A stretch of 64,000 bases of DNA from Proteles cristata cristata (GCA_017311185.1 JAESUZ010000753.1:1736001-1800000); one strand, 5' to 3'. Shown: positions 44,191 to 56,344, counted from the first letter of the stretch. The notes: generated by a model not told the origin, from the letters alone. Program-made: numbers and translations.

Positions 44191-44547
44191 AAAGAGGGCA
44201 ATTTAATCTGTTTCTGAAAAGTAGCCAACAGTAAAGGGTAATAAAAAGTCTTAGGTAACTTCTGAAAGGGAAAACAGAAGTTACTATGTAAAAACATATC
44301 CTGTGTTATTAGAAATTTCTTCTCTGACTTGGTTGCCAAATTTGATAGTGTGTCCTAATTGAACGGCTGTAAGAAGACTGAAGAATACTAGGATATTGCT
44401 CATAATCATTGATTTGCCCTAAATCCAGCCTTCTGTCATTCTTCTCATTCTCACTTATCCATAATTGCAGCATCCCCTTTTTGTCAAGTACACTTTCTAC
44501 CTCTTTCATTTTACTGTTGCTGATTTTTTCCATTTTTCCAGAAAATT

Positions 44548-44586
44548 CAAAGGGCCTCTTTGAATATATATAGTGTTTGGCTAGTT
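44548..44586 (+). repeat. 39-bp direct repeat, copy 1
   Basis: It starts CAAAGGGCCTCTTTGAATAT and ends GTGTTTGGCTAGTT; identical to 46433-46471. Confidence 0.95.
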
Positions 44587-44604
44587 CAGAACTCTCTAGG
44601 GATT

Positions 44605-44805
44605 CTTTTTTTTTTTTTTTTAATGTTTATTTATTTTTGATAGAGAAAGTACAAGTGGGGGAGGAGCAGAGGGTGGGGTATAGAGGATCCAAAGTGGGCT
44701 CTGCGCTAATAGCAGAGAGCATGATGCCAGTTCGAACTCACAGAGCCGTGATCATGGCCTAAGCCGAAGTCAGATGCTTAACTGACTGAGCCACCTAGGA
44801 GCCTT
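44605..44805 (-). repeat. Feliform SINE, reverse, diverged
   Basis: T-run, TTTAATGTTTATTTATTTTTGATAG through CACCTAGGAGCC. Confidence 0.9.
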
Positions 44806-44969
44806 TCAAATCTAAGAGTTCTTATTTGTTGTCATGCACTACATCATGGTAATAATAGCATAATACCACTTATTGTTTATTTGGAATTCTCACTAGATTG
44901 TAAGGTCCATGACAGTAAGGACTATGTCTTTACTGCATAGCACACTCTAAAACATAGCAATAGCTACTA

Positions 44970-45155
44970 GTGGCTAGTACTATATACCTGGGTCCTGTTC
45001 TAAGCACTCTACCTGTATTTAATTCATTTATTCTCACATGGCTCTATGTGATGCTATTAAAATCTCCATTTTGCTACAGTACAGGCAAGCTAACTAACTT
45101 GCTCAAGGTCACATATTAGTAAGTGTCAGTGATTTGAACCCAGGCAGTCTGAGTT
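44970..45155 (+). repeat. MIR element
   Basis: TTAATTCATTTATTCTCACA, TTGCTCAAGGTCACATA and TTTGAACCCAGGCAGTCTGA are in MIR order. Confidence 0.8.
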
Positions 45156-45295
45156 GAGAGAATGGAAGAATCTATAAAAAGTCAAGTAATGGAATGTGTC
45201 TCTTTGTAATTTCTATAATATGGTTCACAACTTAGTATTTCTTACTTGGATTTTTAAAATATGCATATGCATTTGTTTCTATTAAGACATATGAT

Positions 45296-45465
45296 GGGGC
45301 GCCTGGGTGGCTTGGTTAAGCGTCCGACTTCAGCTCAGGTCATGATCTCACGGTTCGTGGGTTTGAGCCCCGCGTCGGGCTCTGTGCTGACAGCCAGCTC
45401 AGGGCCTGGAGCCTGCTTCAGATTCTGTATCTCCCTCTCTCTCTGACCCTCCCTTGTTCACACTG

Positions 45466-45519
<54 letters not shown>

Positions 45520-45552
45520 TCTCTCAGAAATAAATAAAACATTAAAAATTAA
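45296..45552 (+). repeat. Feliform SINE with expanded (CT)n
   Basis: GGGGCGCCTGGGTGGCTTGG head; CT run at about 45473-45512; ACATATG on both sides. Confidence 0.93.
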
Positions 45553-45728
45553 AAAACATATGGTGAAGTTCTTCATGGGAAGGCAGATCTTAATGTAAGA
45601 TAATAAAAACATTACAAAATCAAAGAATCCATGTATTTATAACATAATACAAGCTTGTTTTTCTAAATTATTAGTTGCATTGAATGGGTTAGTAATATGC
45701 CTCACTAAAGTATATATGGTGCTTTATG

Positions 45729-45905
45729 GGTGCCTGGGTAGCTCAGTCTGTTAAGCATCTGACTTTGGCTCAGGTCGTGATGTTATGGCTCACAAGTTTG
45801 AGCCCTGTAATCAGGCTTTCTGCTGTCAGCACAGAGCCCGCTTCTGCCCTCTGCCCCTCTCTCACTGGTGTTTCCTCCCCCTTCCTCTCGCTCTCACAAA
45901 TAAAC
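45729..45905 (+). repeat. Feliform SINE
   Basis: GGGTGCCTGGGTAGCTCAG head; CTTTATGG recurs after the tail. Confidence 0.9.
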
Positions 45906-46432
45906 TATAGTACTTTATGGTGTGTTTGTGTATGAGTGTCTACATATACATACATATATATTTGGTATAACTAGTGTTACTTTTCAAATACATTGTTCAG
46001 GGGATTTATGTGTTTGTAATTCACATCACTAACTAGATTGTAAGCATCTTCAAGACAAGACTAGGATTACTTAATTTTAATTTTCCCCCATATTACCACA
46101 AAGCATCTATGATCGTGTTTGTACTATTTGTCTGCGTATTGGATTCCTCCACAAAATAGCCCCCCTCCCAAAAGAAGCATACTAAGAGTTTTAAAATCAG
46201 ACTCTTGGGAGAACTGAGGGTAAAAGTCTTCATAGTTCAATCTTTTAGAACAATTAATGTTTGAGACAAAGGTTCTTTTTGAGAATAATATAAATTTTCT
46301 TTGCTCTTTAGGACCTCCTGCAGTGAAGGGGAAAGGCATATACTGTATGGGGGAAGAGGGAGGGGCTTGCTAAAGTACTTTACAAGGTTCTTCAAGTTTT
46401 ATGAGAGAAGAACCATCCTTAACTGTATCATA

Positions 46433-46471
46433 CAAAGGGCCTCTTTGAATATATATAGTGTTTGGCTAGTT
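46433..46471 (+). repeat. 39-bp direct repeat, copy 2
   Basis: Identical to 44548-44586; the flanks beyond it differ. Confidence 0.95.
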
Positions 46472-47625
46472 GCACACATCTGTTGGCAGCCAGTGTGGAA
46501 GCAGGATCTGTCCCTTGACCAGGATCAGAGGATATCTAGCATAGCATCATAAAATATATAAAAAATGGAATATCCATATTTAGTGAAAAAAATGTAGAGC
46601 TGACTGCCCTTGCTGATGAGCCATACTCCTCCCAGCTTCCCCTTACTTTAGGGATGATTCTAGATTGAAATTTGGAACTCCTGACAGCATCTGTCTTAAA
46701 AAACTGGCCTTTACCACCCAGTTCCTGAGTGATTTTAGTTAATTCTATAGCATACATTCCTATAACATAATGAAGCTGGTATATAATACTGCAGAACATA
46801 ATGTATAATAAAACTGCATAATGTGTAATACATATGGTTTCTTTTTTTGACCTATGAAAGTTTTTTAAAATTTTACTTTAATTACAGTATAGTTAACATA
46901 CTGTTATATAAGTTCTCATAATTTACTTTGAATTGGTCCTCTACCTATTCCCTAAATGTATTTACAAATCTGTGTCTGCAGCTACCTCCAAGACTCATCT
47001 TGTATGTTGCTTCAAAACCAAAATGTCTAAAGTAAATTCATATTTACTGTTCTTATTCTCCCTTTATCTTGTGGCCAAAACGTTTATTTTTTTCCTTCTC
47101 TACTTGGATCATATGTTTATACATCAGTTACTTTCACTTCTGTTACATTTATCTTTTTTCATTAAAACTTTAGCCAAATAAAGATCAAAATTAAAATTCA
47201 TCTTTATTCATGAACCTTGACCTGACTAACCAATTTCATTGATTATTTACTTAATTTAGTGTATTGGTTACAGGGAGCTTAACGTTTTTAAGCTGAGCCC
47301 CAACCCCTACTCCCAGAGACTGATTTAATTGGTCTCTTATCTGTATGTGTAACAGCTTCTTAAGTTGGTCCTCAAAGTGCAGCCCACACTTGAGAACCAC
47401 AGAAATATAACTGAAGCCTACATGCTCCATGACACTTTGCTTACTTTTGATGCCTTACAGTTCTCTAGTTTTTTTCTCTAGTTTTCTAGAGAACTCAAGG
47501 TTTAGAAGCATTTTTCAATTTTCAAACCTTTTTGTTTCTCTAGGCTAGCCAGTGTTTTTTAAAACAAGGGTATGTTTGAGAAACACCCTACATCTGGGGT
47601 GTTTTTTTTCTTTTTAAGATGTGCT
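46472..47625. other. Nothing firmly recognised
   Basis: AT-rich; 46865-46920 (TTACAGTATAGTTAACATAC) may be a small L1 piece. Confidence 0.3.
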
Positions 47626-47838
47626 TGGGGGGCACTTGGGTGGCTCAGTTGGTTAAGCATCCAACCTCAGCTCAGGTCATGATCTCATGGTTCGTGGGTT
47701 CAAGCCCCGCATTGGCTCCGTGCTGATAGCTCAGAGCCTGGAGCCTGCTTCAGATTCTGTGTCACTGTCTCTCTGCTCCTCCCCTGCTCATACTCGTTCT
47801 CGCCCTCAAAAATAAATAAAAACATTAAAAAAAAATGT
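47626..47838 (+). repeat. Feliform SINE
   Basis: GGGGGGCACTTGGGTGGCTCAG head through AAATAAATAAAAACATTAAAAAAAA. Confidence 0.92.
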
Positions 47839-49436
47839 AGATGCTTGGGCCACATCTGGACCTAGTGAAACGTGTCAGGAAATCTACATTTCTTTCTTTT
47901 TTTTTTTTTTTAAATAAATTATCGTAGTCCATTATTCCACTTGTCAGAATGAAAACTGCCCTATTATGCAAAAAGTATTTAATAAATGTGGAATTTAGCT
48001 TAATTAAATTTTGTTTCCCCAGCTATACCTAGTAAATGTTGTTAACACAGAGATCTTGTTCTCTTCTGTCTGTGTAAGAGAGGGCTAGGACTAGATCTTG
48101 CTCTTTGGTTTATCCAGTATGGTGTTTGATGTTTTTATATTGGTAAAATCTTAATATCAAGTTGAATTGTTTGTTACCATATTAACCACTTTCCTGGAAA
48201 ACTAGAATTCAACAAGTTATTGAATATGTGTTTATAAATGTTGGGGGCCTTTGAGGCTATATAACACGGAAGATTAGTTTCACTCAACTTTTCTTAGACT
48301 AGTAGACTTGAAAAGACCTTGAAGATCATCTAGTCTGTTTCCGTCATTTATGGTGGAGAAAATTGTGGCCCAGATTGCTTGAAAGCCATACACAAAGTGA
48401 TAAGATTAATTGCAGAGCCAAGACTAGACTCCTAATCCCATGCTCTTTATTTCATCAACAAACTCTGTGAAGCACCAATGATTGGATTAAGTTTCAGTTG
48501 AAGGTGTTCTGCTTCTTAGATACAAAGGGAAGAATCTTTGCAGAACTAAAAACATCTTGATATTTGTAATGAGGACATCTACCTTTACCCACGTTTACAT
48601 TTTGAGATAGATTATTGAAAGACAGGATCTTAGCTAAAGAAATCTTTAACTGAAAATGGGTGGGTTTGAGATGTAAAGCCCATTTGGTATACAGTTTTGT
48701 TGTTTTTTTGTGGAACTTTGCTTCTCTCTCCTGACATTTCCATGTCTCTATTTATAGCCAGTGATCTCTTTGGAATTTGCCTTCTGATTCTGTTTCTTCT
48801 TTTATGTTCCTTCATATTAACTGATATTCTCACTTTGTTTTTGTTAAAATATATTTGAAAGGACTTGAAGGAATTAAAATTTTTAGAAGCATCTGAAATT
48901 ATTTTTTGTTATTTACCATAAAACATTGTTATTTACCATAATCATGGTTTATAACAGGTCATCTAACTGCAGTACCTAATGATACAAGTACTAACTTTTC
49001 AAGATAGAATGGCAGTTTATTTTTTAAATTTAAAAGCATATGAAAACTACAATACATTTCTTTTATCAAAGACAGGTAATAAATACTTGGATTATTAACA
49101 ACCTTGCTCTTTAATGATAATGTACTTTGATAAAAGTGGAGACCAAGAGATTTTTGCTTAGAGCCTTTAAAATGGTAAACTCCTTAGGAATGGTTTTGTT
49201 TACCTTTGTGATTAAAATAATACTGTCATCCATACGTGCTTATTTATTCACCTCAGGAAGAATGCTAGGCACTGTTCTAGGTGCTGGAGATACCTTAATG
49301 AACAAAACAGACAAATATGCTTACTTTAAGGGGGCTTATTCTAGCGAGTGAATGTTGAATGAAACCATGAATGACTGCAAAGACTCCATCTTTGGTTTCA
49401 GATAGTTCTTTTATGTCAGTCTAAAAAAGAATCATC
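47839..49436. other. Unique-looking stretch with a possible MIR
   Basis: 48300-48460 (GAAGATCATCTAGTCTG ... GCAGAGCCAAGACTAGACTC) resembles a MIR-class element; otherwise nothing recognised. Confidence 0.35.
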
Positions 49437-49439
49437 TGG

Positions 49440-49545
49440 GGCACCTGGCTGGCTTGGTTGGTGGAGTTTGGACTCTTAATCTCAAAGTTGTAAGTTCACA
49501 CACCACATTGGGTGTAGAGATTACCTAAAAATAAAATCTTAGAAA
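49440..49545 (+). repeat. Older tRNA-derived carnivore SINE
   Basis: GGGGCACCTGGCTGGCTTGG, CACATTGGGTGTAGAGATTAC and AAAAATAAAATC; no CT block. Confidence 0.85.
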
Positions 49546-50258
49546 TAGAATAATCTGTAGTTTATTAGATAATGGGGTGAATTATTGGAATGGAAGAAGT
49601 TTAATGATCAGATCATTTATTCATTAAACATTTACTTCCGAGTGTGAGTATGTAAAATTTTTTGAAATAATCACATAATTGCCAGTTATTGTCATCCGCA
49701 TTCTCATTCAGTTGTTTTCTGTTTGCAGCCCTGAGTAAAGGCCTCAGTTGTTAGCCAGGCCACACTGAGAGAACTTCATCTCAAATCAAATACTTCTGAG
49801 TGCCTGTATCTATCCTAGCCAGAAACTCCATATTCACCAAAGTTCTAGTTGTTTCTTGTTTATTGTCTGTTCTTCATACCTGCGTGTGAGCTCCTTGTGT
49901 ATTTTAGTTAGCACTGTATTCCAAGTGCATAAAATAACGTGCCACATAGTAAGTGTTGGTAAATGTTAACCAGTCAGTCCTTAAACACTCAAATGCAATT
50001 AATTCCCTCTATTTTCACTGCTACAATACATCTAGTCTTCATCCAAACAACTCAAAAAAGAAAAATGTTAATTCCAGTATGTTTAAGAGCTCTTATCACT
50101 TTAGCTTGTTTACTAATACACCTTACCTGTTCTAGTCTTTTCATATTTCCCTTTTCTTTCAATCTTTGTTATTTCCTGTCCTTAGTTTGCCAGTCACTTC
50201 AAGGATTCCCAACGCTTATTCCCCTTCTCTTTCAGTAGTGTCTACTCTTTAAACCCAC
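49546..50258. other. Nothing firmly recognised
   Basis: 49840-49960 (CTGTTCTTCATACC ... AGCACTGTATTCC ... ACATAGTAAGTG) may be an L2 end. Confidence 0.35.
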
Positions 50259-50446
50259 AACTCTTTTTTTTTCTAATTTTAGAGAGAGTGTGTTCATGAG
50301 TGCAGGCAGAGGGAAAAAGAGAATCTCAAGCAAGCTCCATCCTCAGTGCGAAGCCCAATGTGGGGTGTGATCCCATGACCCTCTGATCATGACCTAAGTC
50401 TAAATCAAGACTTGGAAACAACCGACTGAGCCACCCAGGCACCCCT
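50259..50446 (-). repeat. SINE, reverse, diverged
   Basis: TTTTTTTTCTAATTTTAGAGAGAG through CACCCAGGCACCCC; first of four reverse SINEs in under 1 kb. Confidence 0.88.
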
Positions 50447-50464
50447 AAATCTACAACTCTCTCT

Positions 50465-50647
50465 TTTTTTTTAAGTTTAAATATTTATTTTGAGAGAGCA
50501 TGAGTTGGGAAGAGACAGAGAATCCTAAGCAAGCTTTGCACTGTCCATGTGGAGCCCAACACAGGGCTTGAACCCACAAACCACAAGATCATGACCTGAG
50601 CCGAAATCAAGTTAGATGCTTAACCAATTGAATCACCCAGGCACCCC
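50465..50647 (-). repeat. SINE, reverse, diverged
   Basis: TTTTTTTTAAGTTTAAATATTTATTTTGAG through CACCCAGGCACCCC; CTAAATC-ACTCT follows both this and the preceding SINE. Confidence 0.88.
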
Positions 50648-50819
50648 TAAATCCATGACTCTTAATCACTTACAATACACATTTGAGTTAGTTGAGCTTC
50701 CAATCACTATTTGTTACCTAGGTGAAGTTATTTAACCTTGCCAAGTTTAACCTTTTTTGAGTTTGTTTGTTTGTTTATAAATGTTTTTATTTTTATTAAA
50801 CTTTAATTTTATTATTATT

Positions 50820-50987
50820 AATTTTTCTTAAGTTATTTATTTGAGAGAAAGAGTGCAAGAAGGGGAAAGAGAGAATCCCAAGCAGGCTCCATATCAGTGC
50901 ACAGCCCTATGTGGGGTTTGAACTCATGAACTGTGAGAACCTGAGTTGAAGTCAGATGCTTAACCAATTGTGCCACCCAGGTGCCCC
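50820..50987 (-). repeat. SINE, reverse, diverged
   Basis: AATTTTTCTTAAGTTATTTATTTGAGAG through CACCCAGGTGCCCC. Confidence 0.88.
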
Positions 50988-50995
50988 TAAACTTT

Positions 50996-51202
50996 CTTTT
51001 TTTGTTGTTTATTTTGAGAATGTGTGTGCGTGCACATGCACATGCGTTGGGGAGGGCAGAGAGGGATTGAGAGAGAATCCCAAGCAGGTACCCCACTGTC
51101 AATGCAGAGTCCAATGTGAGGCTTGAAGTCATGCACCGTTAGATCATGACCTGAGCTGAAATCAAGAGTCAGACACTTACCAGCTGAGCCACCCAGGTGT
51201 CC
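50996..51202 (-). repeat. SINE, reverse
   Basis: TTTTTTTGTTGTTTATTTTGAG through CACCCAGGTGTCCC. Confidence 0.88.
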
Positions 51203-51214
51203 CTTATATCTGTT

Positions 51215-51312
51215 TCTATTTTTAAATTAAACTGTGCCCAATGTGGGACTCAAACTCACCATCCTAAGATCAAGGGTCACATGCTCTACCCGCTGAGCCA
51301 GCCAGATGCCTG
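51215..51312 (-). repeat. Older tRNA-derived SINE, reverse
   Basis: GCCCAATGTGGGACTCAAAC through GAGCCAGCCAGATGCC. Confidence 0.75.
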
Positions 51313-51363
51313 AATTTTACTTTGTTTTTGATACCCTAAGCATTGCTATGAAAATTAAAAATG

Positions 51364-51570
51364 AGGGGTGCCTGGGTAGCTCAGTTGGTTAAGTATCTGA
51401 CTTCAGCTCAGGTCATGATCTCACAGTTCATGAGTTAAAGCTTCACATTGGGCTCTGCTTGCGATTCTCTCCCTCTTTCTCTTTCCCCCTTTCTCTGCCC
51501 CAAATGAGTTCTCTCCTTCCCTCTCTCTCAAAATAAATAAAAGAAATCATTTCTCTAAAAAAAATTAAAA
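51364..51570 (+). repeat. Feliform SINE
   Basis: GAGGGGTGCCTGGGTAGCTC head; ATTAAAAATGAG is repeated on both sides (51352 and 51563). Confidence 0.92.
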
Positions 51571-52056
51571 ATGAGATTATTGTAACCCAATACCATTTCC
51601 CATAAGTAGTGAAAACTAATGTTAAATAATAACCAAAAAATACAGGCATTGAGTGGCTCTAGGGCTAGTTGATTTAGCAGCTCAGCAATATATGAGATAC
51701 CCATTGTTTTTTCATCTTTGCCATCCTCAGCATGTGTCTTAATGCTCCAGATGATTGTATAAATGTTGCCATGGTTCCCAGTGTTATGCAGTCATAACTG
51801 TAAAGTGAAAGAAGAAAGTTTCTTGTCTTTAAAAGCAAGGAAACCTTTCTACTACTCCCTTCCCATGGACACCAATTGGACTAACCTTGTGCTGACCAAA
51901 GCTGAATCACAGGCTTACTCTAGCAAGTAACATACTTGGTTTTGAATAACTAAGATTCATCTCCGGGGGATATAAATGAGAGGCCTCACATTCCTAGTAA
52001 TAGTTATTACTACTGAATTTGTGAATCTTAGGACTCTGTCCTTGGATCTTTTTTCT

Positions 52057-52275
52057 TTTTTTTTAATTTTTTAATGTTTTATTTATTTCTAGGAGAGAGA
52101 GACAGCGCGAGCAGGGGAGGGTCGGAGAGAGAGGGAGACACAGAATCTGAAACGGGCTCCAGGCTCTGAACTGGCAGTCAGCACAGAGCCCGATGCAGGG
52201 CTCGAACCCACGAACCGCGAGATCATGACCTAAGTGAAAGTCGGACACTTAACCGACTAAGCCACCCAGGCGCCC
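52057..52275 (-). repeat. Feliform SINE, reverse, with 17-bp target-site duplication
   Basis: CCTTGGATCTTTTTTCT at 52040-52056 and 52276-52292, exact. Body near consensus. Confidence 0.96.
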
Positions 52276-52292
52276 CCTTGGATCTTTTTTCT

Positions 52293-53060
52293 ATCTATAT
52301 TAACTCTTGTATAATCTCTAGCCTTGAAGTTTTAAGGTCACCTCTACTCCCAGTGATTTATCTTCCATCTGGACTTCTTCTATGAATACTAGACTCCTAT
52401 AACCAACTGTCAATTAGATACTGCCATTTGTAAGTTTAATAGGCATCTAAAATGTTGTATGTCCAATATTGAACTCCCCAACTCCCCACCCCTCAGTTCT
52501 CCTATCTTCCTATATTAGTCAATAGCAATTGCATTCTTTCAGTTTGTTGAAGCTAAAAAACCTTGTAGTCATTATTTCTCTCATATCCCACATTTGATTC
52601 ATCAGGAAGTCCTATTGACTCTACCTTTAAAATAAAGAACACTTTCACTGCTACATTATAGTTCAAACTATCTGAATTACTGCAATATATTCTTATTGGT
52701 CTTCCATCATTGCCCACCATCCTTTCTCCTCTTAACATAGAGGCCAAAGCAATCCTGTCATTCTGCATAAAATGCTCCAATGACTTGTCATCTTCCTTCA
52801 ATATGAGCCAAAGTCTTTAGTGGCCTATAAGGCTCTACACCATCTAGCCACTTATTTCTCTGACCACATCCCTACCCAGTCATTCTGACACAGCAACATC
52901 TTGAAGATACCTGGCATTCCCTCACCTCCAGACTTGTACTTGATTTTTCCCTCTACATGGTATGTTCAACCCCCACAAATATACGGAGTTTTTACTCTGT
53001 CATAGTACAAATGTCAATTTCTCTGTGAAGCCATTTTTTGCCTAAAATTTTATTTCTTTA
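52293..53060 (+). repeat. LINE L2 fragment
   Basis: CCAATATTGAACTC, CTGCTACATTATAGTTCAAAC, GTGGCCTATAAGGCTCTACA, ACCATCTAGCCACTTATTTC and the tail after the next SINE (TGTATCCCCAGGTACCTAGA at 53385) are in L2 order. Confidence 0.8.
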
Positions 53061-53071
53061 AAAATTTTTTA

Positions 53072-53290
53072 GGGGCGCCTGGGTGGCTTAGTCGGTTAAG
53101 CGTCCGACTTTCGCTTGGGTCATGATCTCGCGGTTCGTGGGTTCGAGCCCCGCGTCTGGCTCTGTGCTCAGAGCCTGGAGCCTGTTTCAGAGTCTGTGAC
53201 TCCCTCTCTCTCTGGCCCTCCCCTGCTCATGCTGTCTCTCTCTCTCCTAGAAATAAAAAAAAAAAAATTAAAAAAAAAAAACAACCTCTA
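53072..53290 (+). repeat. Feliform SINE inserted in L2
   Basis: GGGGCGCCTGGGTGGCTTAG head; near consensus; lacks part of the body. Confidence 0.94.
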
Positions 53291-53299
53291 AAAAATTTT

Positions 53300-53378
53300 T
53301 AATTTTCATTCATTTTTTGAGAGAGAGGGAAACACAGAATCTGAAGCAGGCTCCAGGCTCTGAGCTGTCAGTACAGTT
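53300..53378 (-). repeat. SINE fragment, reverse
   Basis: TTTTTTGAGAGAGAGGGAAACACAG through CTGTCAGTACAG; the head is missing. Confidence 0.85.
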
Positions 53379-53444
53379 CATACTGTATCCCCAGGTACCT
53401 AGAAAGATGCCTTGGCACATGGAAAGTTCTTAAAATGTTTGTAA
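53379..53444 (+). repeat. L2 3' tail
   Basis: TGTATCCCCAGGTACCTAGAAAGATGCC and GGCACATGG form the end of the L2 starting at 52293. Confidence 0.75.
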
Positions 53445-53446
53445 AG

Positions 53447-53640
53447 ATGGGTGCATGGGTGGCTCAGTGGGTTGAGCATCAGTTGGTTTGGGCTCAGTTC
53501 ATAATTAATTTCATGGTTTGGTTCAAGTTTGAGTGTCTCATCAGGCTCAGCCTGTCAGCACAGAGCCTGATTAGGATTTTCTATCTTTCTCTCCCATCCC
53601 CACTCACATGCTCTCTCTCAAAATAAACTTTTTTAAATTT
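53447..53640 (+). repeat. SINE, diverged
   Basis: GATGGGTGCATGGGTGGCTCAG head, AATAAAC tail. Confidence 0.85.
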
Positions 53641-53842
53641 AAAATGTTTGCAAAGAAATAAATATGCATTCATCATGATTTCTTGGTTTCGGCTGGGTCC
53701 AATTTACTAATCGTTTACTTGTTTCTGATCATTTGCCTTCCTGTTTCCATAACTGCTATTTTAGACCATCACCATTCTTATCAAATGCCCTTTTTTTCTT
53801 CTCAGCTCTATAGTAGTGGATGTCCTTTTTAAAAAAAACTTT

Positions 53843-54010
53843 AGGGACACCAGGGTGGTTCAATCAGTTAAGCATCCATCTCTTGGTTTCAGCTCAGGTC
53901 ATGATCTCATGGTTCATTAGTTTGAACCCTGCCTCAGGCTCTGCGCTGAGAGCATAGAACCTGCTTAGGATTCTCTCTCTCTCTGCCCCTCCCTCTTGCT
54001 CTCACTCTCG

Positions 54011-54087
<77 letters not shown>

Positions 54088-54160
54088 TCACTGCCCCTCC
54101 CCCATGGCGTATGTTCATGCAATCTCTTTCAAAAATAAATAAACTTAAATTTTTTTTAAA
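53843..54160 (+). repeat. SINE expanded by a (CT)n microsatellite
   Basis: AGGGACACCAGGGTGGTTCAA head; pure CT repeat at about 54015-54080; AAATAAATAAAC tail. Confidence 0.92.
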
Positions 54161-54756
54161 GAACATTGATACCATCTATGGACTTCTTGATCTTCCTTGT
54201 CAGTCTTCTTGCCTTCAGATTTATAAATTTGTCCTTATTTTCTGTTAATCTCAGAGCCCACTTCTCATTTTGTTCAAATTTTATCTACTTTTACTCCTGG
54301 TACCAAACCTTCCTATCTTCTCTGAACCTTACCTAAGCAATCATTTCTTACGCATTGTATTTTTATATATCTCATTTTCCTCTCTATTTTCTTCCTTTCT
54401 TGACCATCTTCAAACCTCCTTTATTCCTTCCCTTTTATAGAACTCTCTCTTTCCTCCAGATGATTTTCTAGAACTGTTTAAATTTACTATTTCATTTTCA
54501 TATCCCTCTTGATCAGTTCACTGGATTCTGGCTTTTGCTTTTCACTGCCTACAATTCCCTCTATCTCCCTTATAGGATTGTTGTAAGAGATTAAATGAGA
54601 TTCTGTGTGTTAAGTTTTTGGAGTAGGGCTTGCACATAGTTAATGCTTTTTGAGTGCTTACCATGAATACCTATAACTCTTGAAACTAAAATCATTCTCT
54701 TGTGGGTACTCCTCTATTACTTTTGACTTTCCTATATCCTTCATGAAATACTCCTC
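54161..54756. other. Old repeat remnants
   Basis: 54565-54665 (AGAGATTAAATGAGATTCTG, TTGCACATAGTTAATGCTTT) looks like a MIR end; the rest is pyrimidine-rich and unassigned. Confidence 0.4.
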
Positions 54757-54758
54757 CT

Positions 54759-54976
54759 TGGGGCACCTGGGTGGCTCAGTTCGTTGAGCATCCAACTTTA
54801 GTTCAGGTCATGAACTCCCAGTTGGTGAGTTTGAGCCCCGCATTGGACTCTGTGCTGACAGCTCAGAGCCTGGAGCCTGCTTCGGATTCTGTGTCTCCCT
54901 CTCTCTCTGTTCCTCCCCCACTTGCACTCTGTCTCTGTGTCTCTCAAAAATAGAATATTTAAAAAAATTTTTAAAA
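54759..54976 (+). repeat. Feliform SINE
   Basis: TTGGGGCACCTGGGTGGCTCAG head; standard body and tail. Confidence 0.93.
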
Positions 54977-55640
54977 ACCACTCATCCTTTTGGTTTTGGG
55001 ACACCAATGGCACCATGATGCTTTCAGCTCCAAGTAGCAGAGTCTCTTTAACAGTAAATCCAATGATGGGTGGATTCAGGATTGATTCAGAGATGTAACA
55101 ACACTGTTGAGAACCCAGGCTCTTGCTCTTTACCTTCTACCATTCTCACTGTGTCACAGATGTTTACTTTTGGGGTTGTAAGGTAACAAGCATCATGTTT
55201 TCATTATCCAAAAGCAGAAAGGCAGTGCTAGGGTTTCTTCTGGGTAAGTATTTCTTTATAAGGAGGTGTGTCTGCCTAAATTTCCCCAGGGCATTTCTTT
55301 TACATCTCCTTGGCCACCCCTACACCAATCACTGGCAAAAGGAAATGTGATTACTATAATTGATTTAAACTAACCATGAGTCATTCCCCAGGACTGGGGC
55401 CCAAACTCCGACCTTCCTTGAGTTTATTATTTTGGGAGAATGAAGATATATGGTAAGTCAGAAAGAAGATAGGAATGGCTATTTGGTTCATGATCAGTGA
55501 TATCTGCCATTCCATTCTTACCTGGCCTAGTTAGTCTCTGTTCCTTCTCAGTGTTTTTCATTATCTCCTCTTGAGTGATGTACCCCTTAAATGCTGTGCG
55601 TCCTAAAGCTGTCTTTGATTCTTCCAAAAATTATTCCTCC
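54977..55640. other. Nothing recognised
   Basis: Unique-looking sequence; no exon or repeat assigned. Confidence 0.3.
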
Positions 55641-55831
55641 TTGGGCACCTGGGTGGCTCAGTCGATTAAGCGATCAATTCTTGATTTTAGCTCAGGTCAT
55701 GAAAGTTTGTGAGATTGAGCCCTGGATCAGCCTTCTCGCTGGAACTGGAGCCTGCTTAAGATTCTGTCTCTCTCTCTGTCCCCTTCTCCCTTCCCTCCCT
55801 CTTTCTTTCTCAAAAAAAAAAAAAAAAAAAA
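55641..55831 (+). repeat. SINE, diverged
   Basis: TTGGGCACCTGGGTGGCTCAG head; 18-base A tail. Confidence 0.9.
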
Positions 55832-55947
55832 CTACTCCTTTAGACTTTAAAATACCACTTGTCTTATAATCTTTTCTAAAGCTTTATTTCCAACTAAGAC
55901 CTTTTTTCCTAGCCCCGAGTTCAGAATATTCAACTTTCTCCTGGACA

Positions 55948-55950
55948 TTT

Positions 55951-56019
<69 letters not shown>

Positions 56020-56040
56020 TTTCTTTCTTTTCGTTCTTTC

Positions 56041-56097
<57 letters not shown>

Positions 56098-56136
56098 TCT
56101 TCCTTCCTTCCTTCCTTCCTTCCTTTCTTTCTTTTT
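55948..56136 (+). repeat. (TTTC)n microsatellite, about 190 bp
   Basis: Near-pure TTTC tetranucleotide with a CCTT block at its end. It abuts the T-rich end of a reverse SINE, so it probably grew from the SINE tail. Confidence 0.97.
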
Positions 56137-56344
56137 AATGTTTTATTTATTTCTGAGAGAGAGAGAGAGGCAGCATGAGCAGGGGATGGTCAGAGAGAAA
56201 GGGAGATACAAAATGTGAAGCAGGCTCCAGGCTCTGAGCTAGCTGTCAGCACAGAGCCCGACGCCGGGCTTGAACTCACCAACTGTGAGATCATGGCCTG
56301 AGCTGAAGTCGGCTGCTTAGCCAGCTGAGCCACCCAGGCACCCC
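56137..56344 (-). repeat. Feliform SINE, reverse
   Basis: TTAATGTTTTATTTATTTCTGAGAG through CACCCAGGCACCCC; TCTCCTGGACATTTT recurs at 55938 and 56345, a target-site duplication spanning microsatellite and SINE. Confidence 0.95.

Noticed and set aside
44548..44586. 39-bp repeat as a SINE target-site duplication
   Set aside because: It is much longer than the 10-19-bp duplications seen here, and 1.9 kb of mixed DNA with independent SINEs and a MIR lies between the copies.
54015..56136. Regular repeats that might suggest a CRISPR array
   Set aside because: They are simple CT and TTTC microsatellites in a mammalian genome, with no spacer structure.
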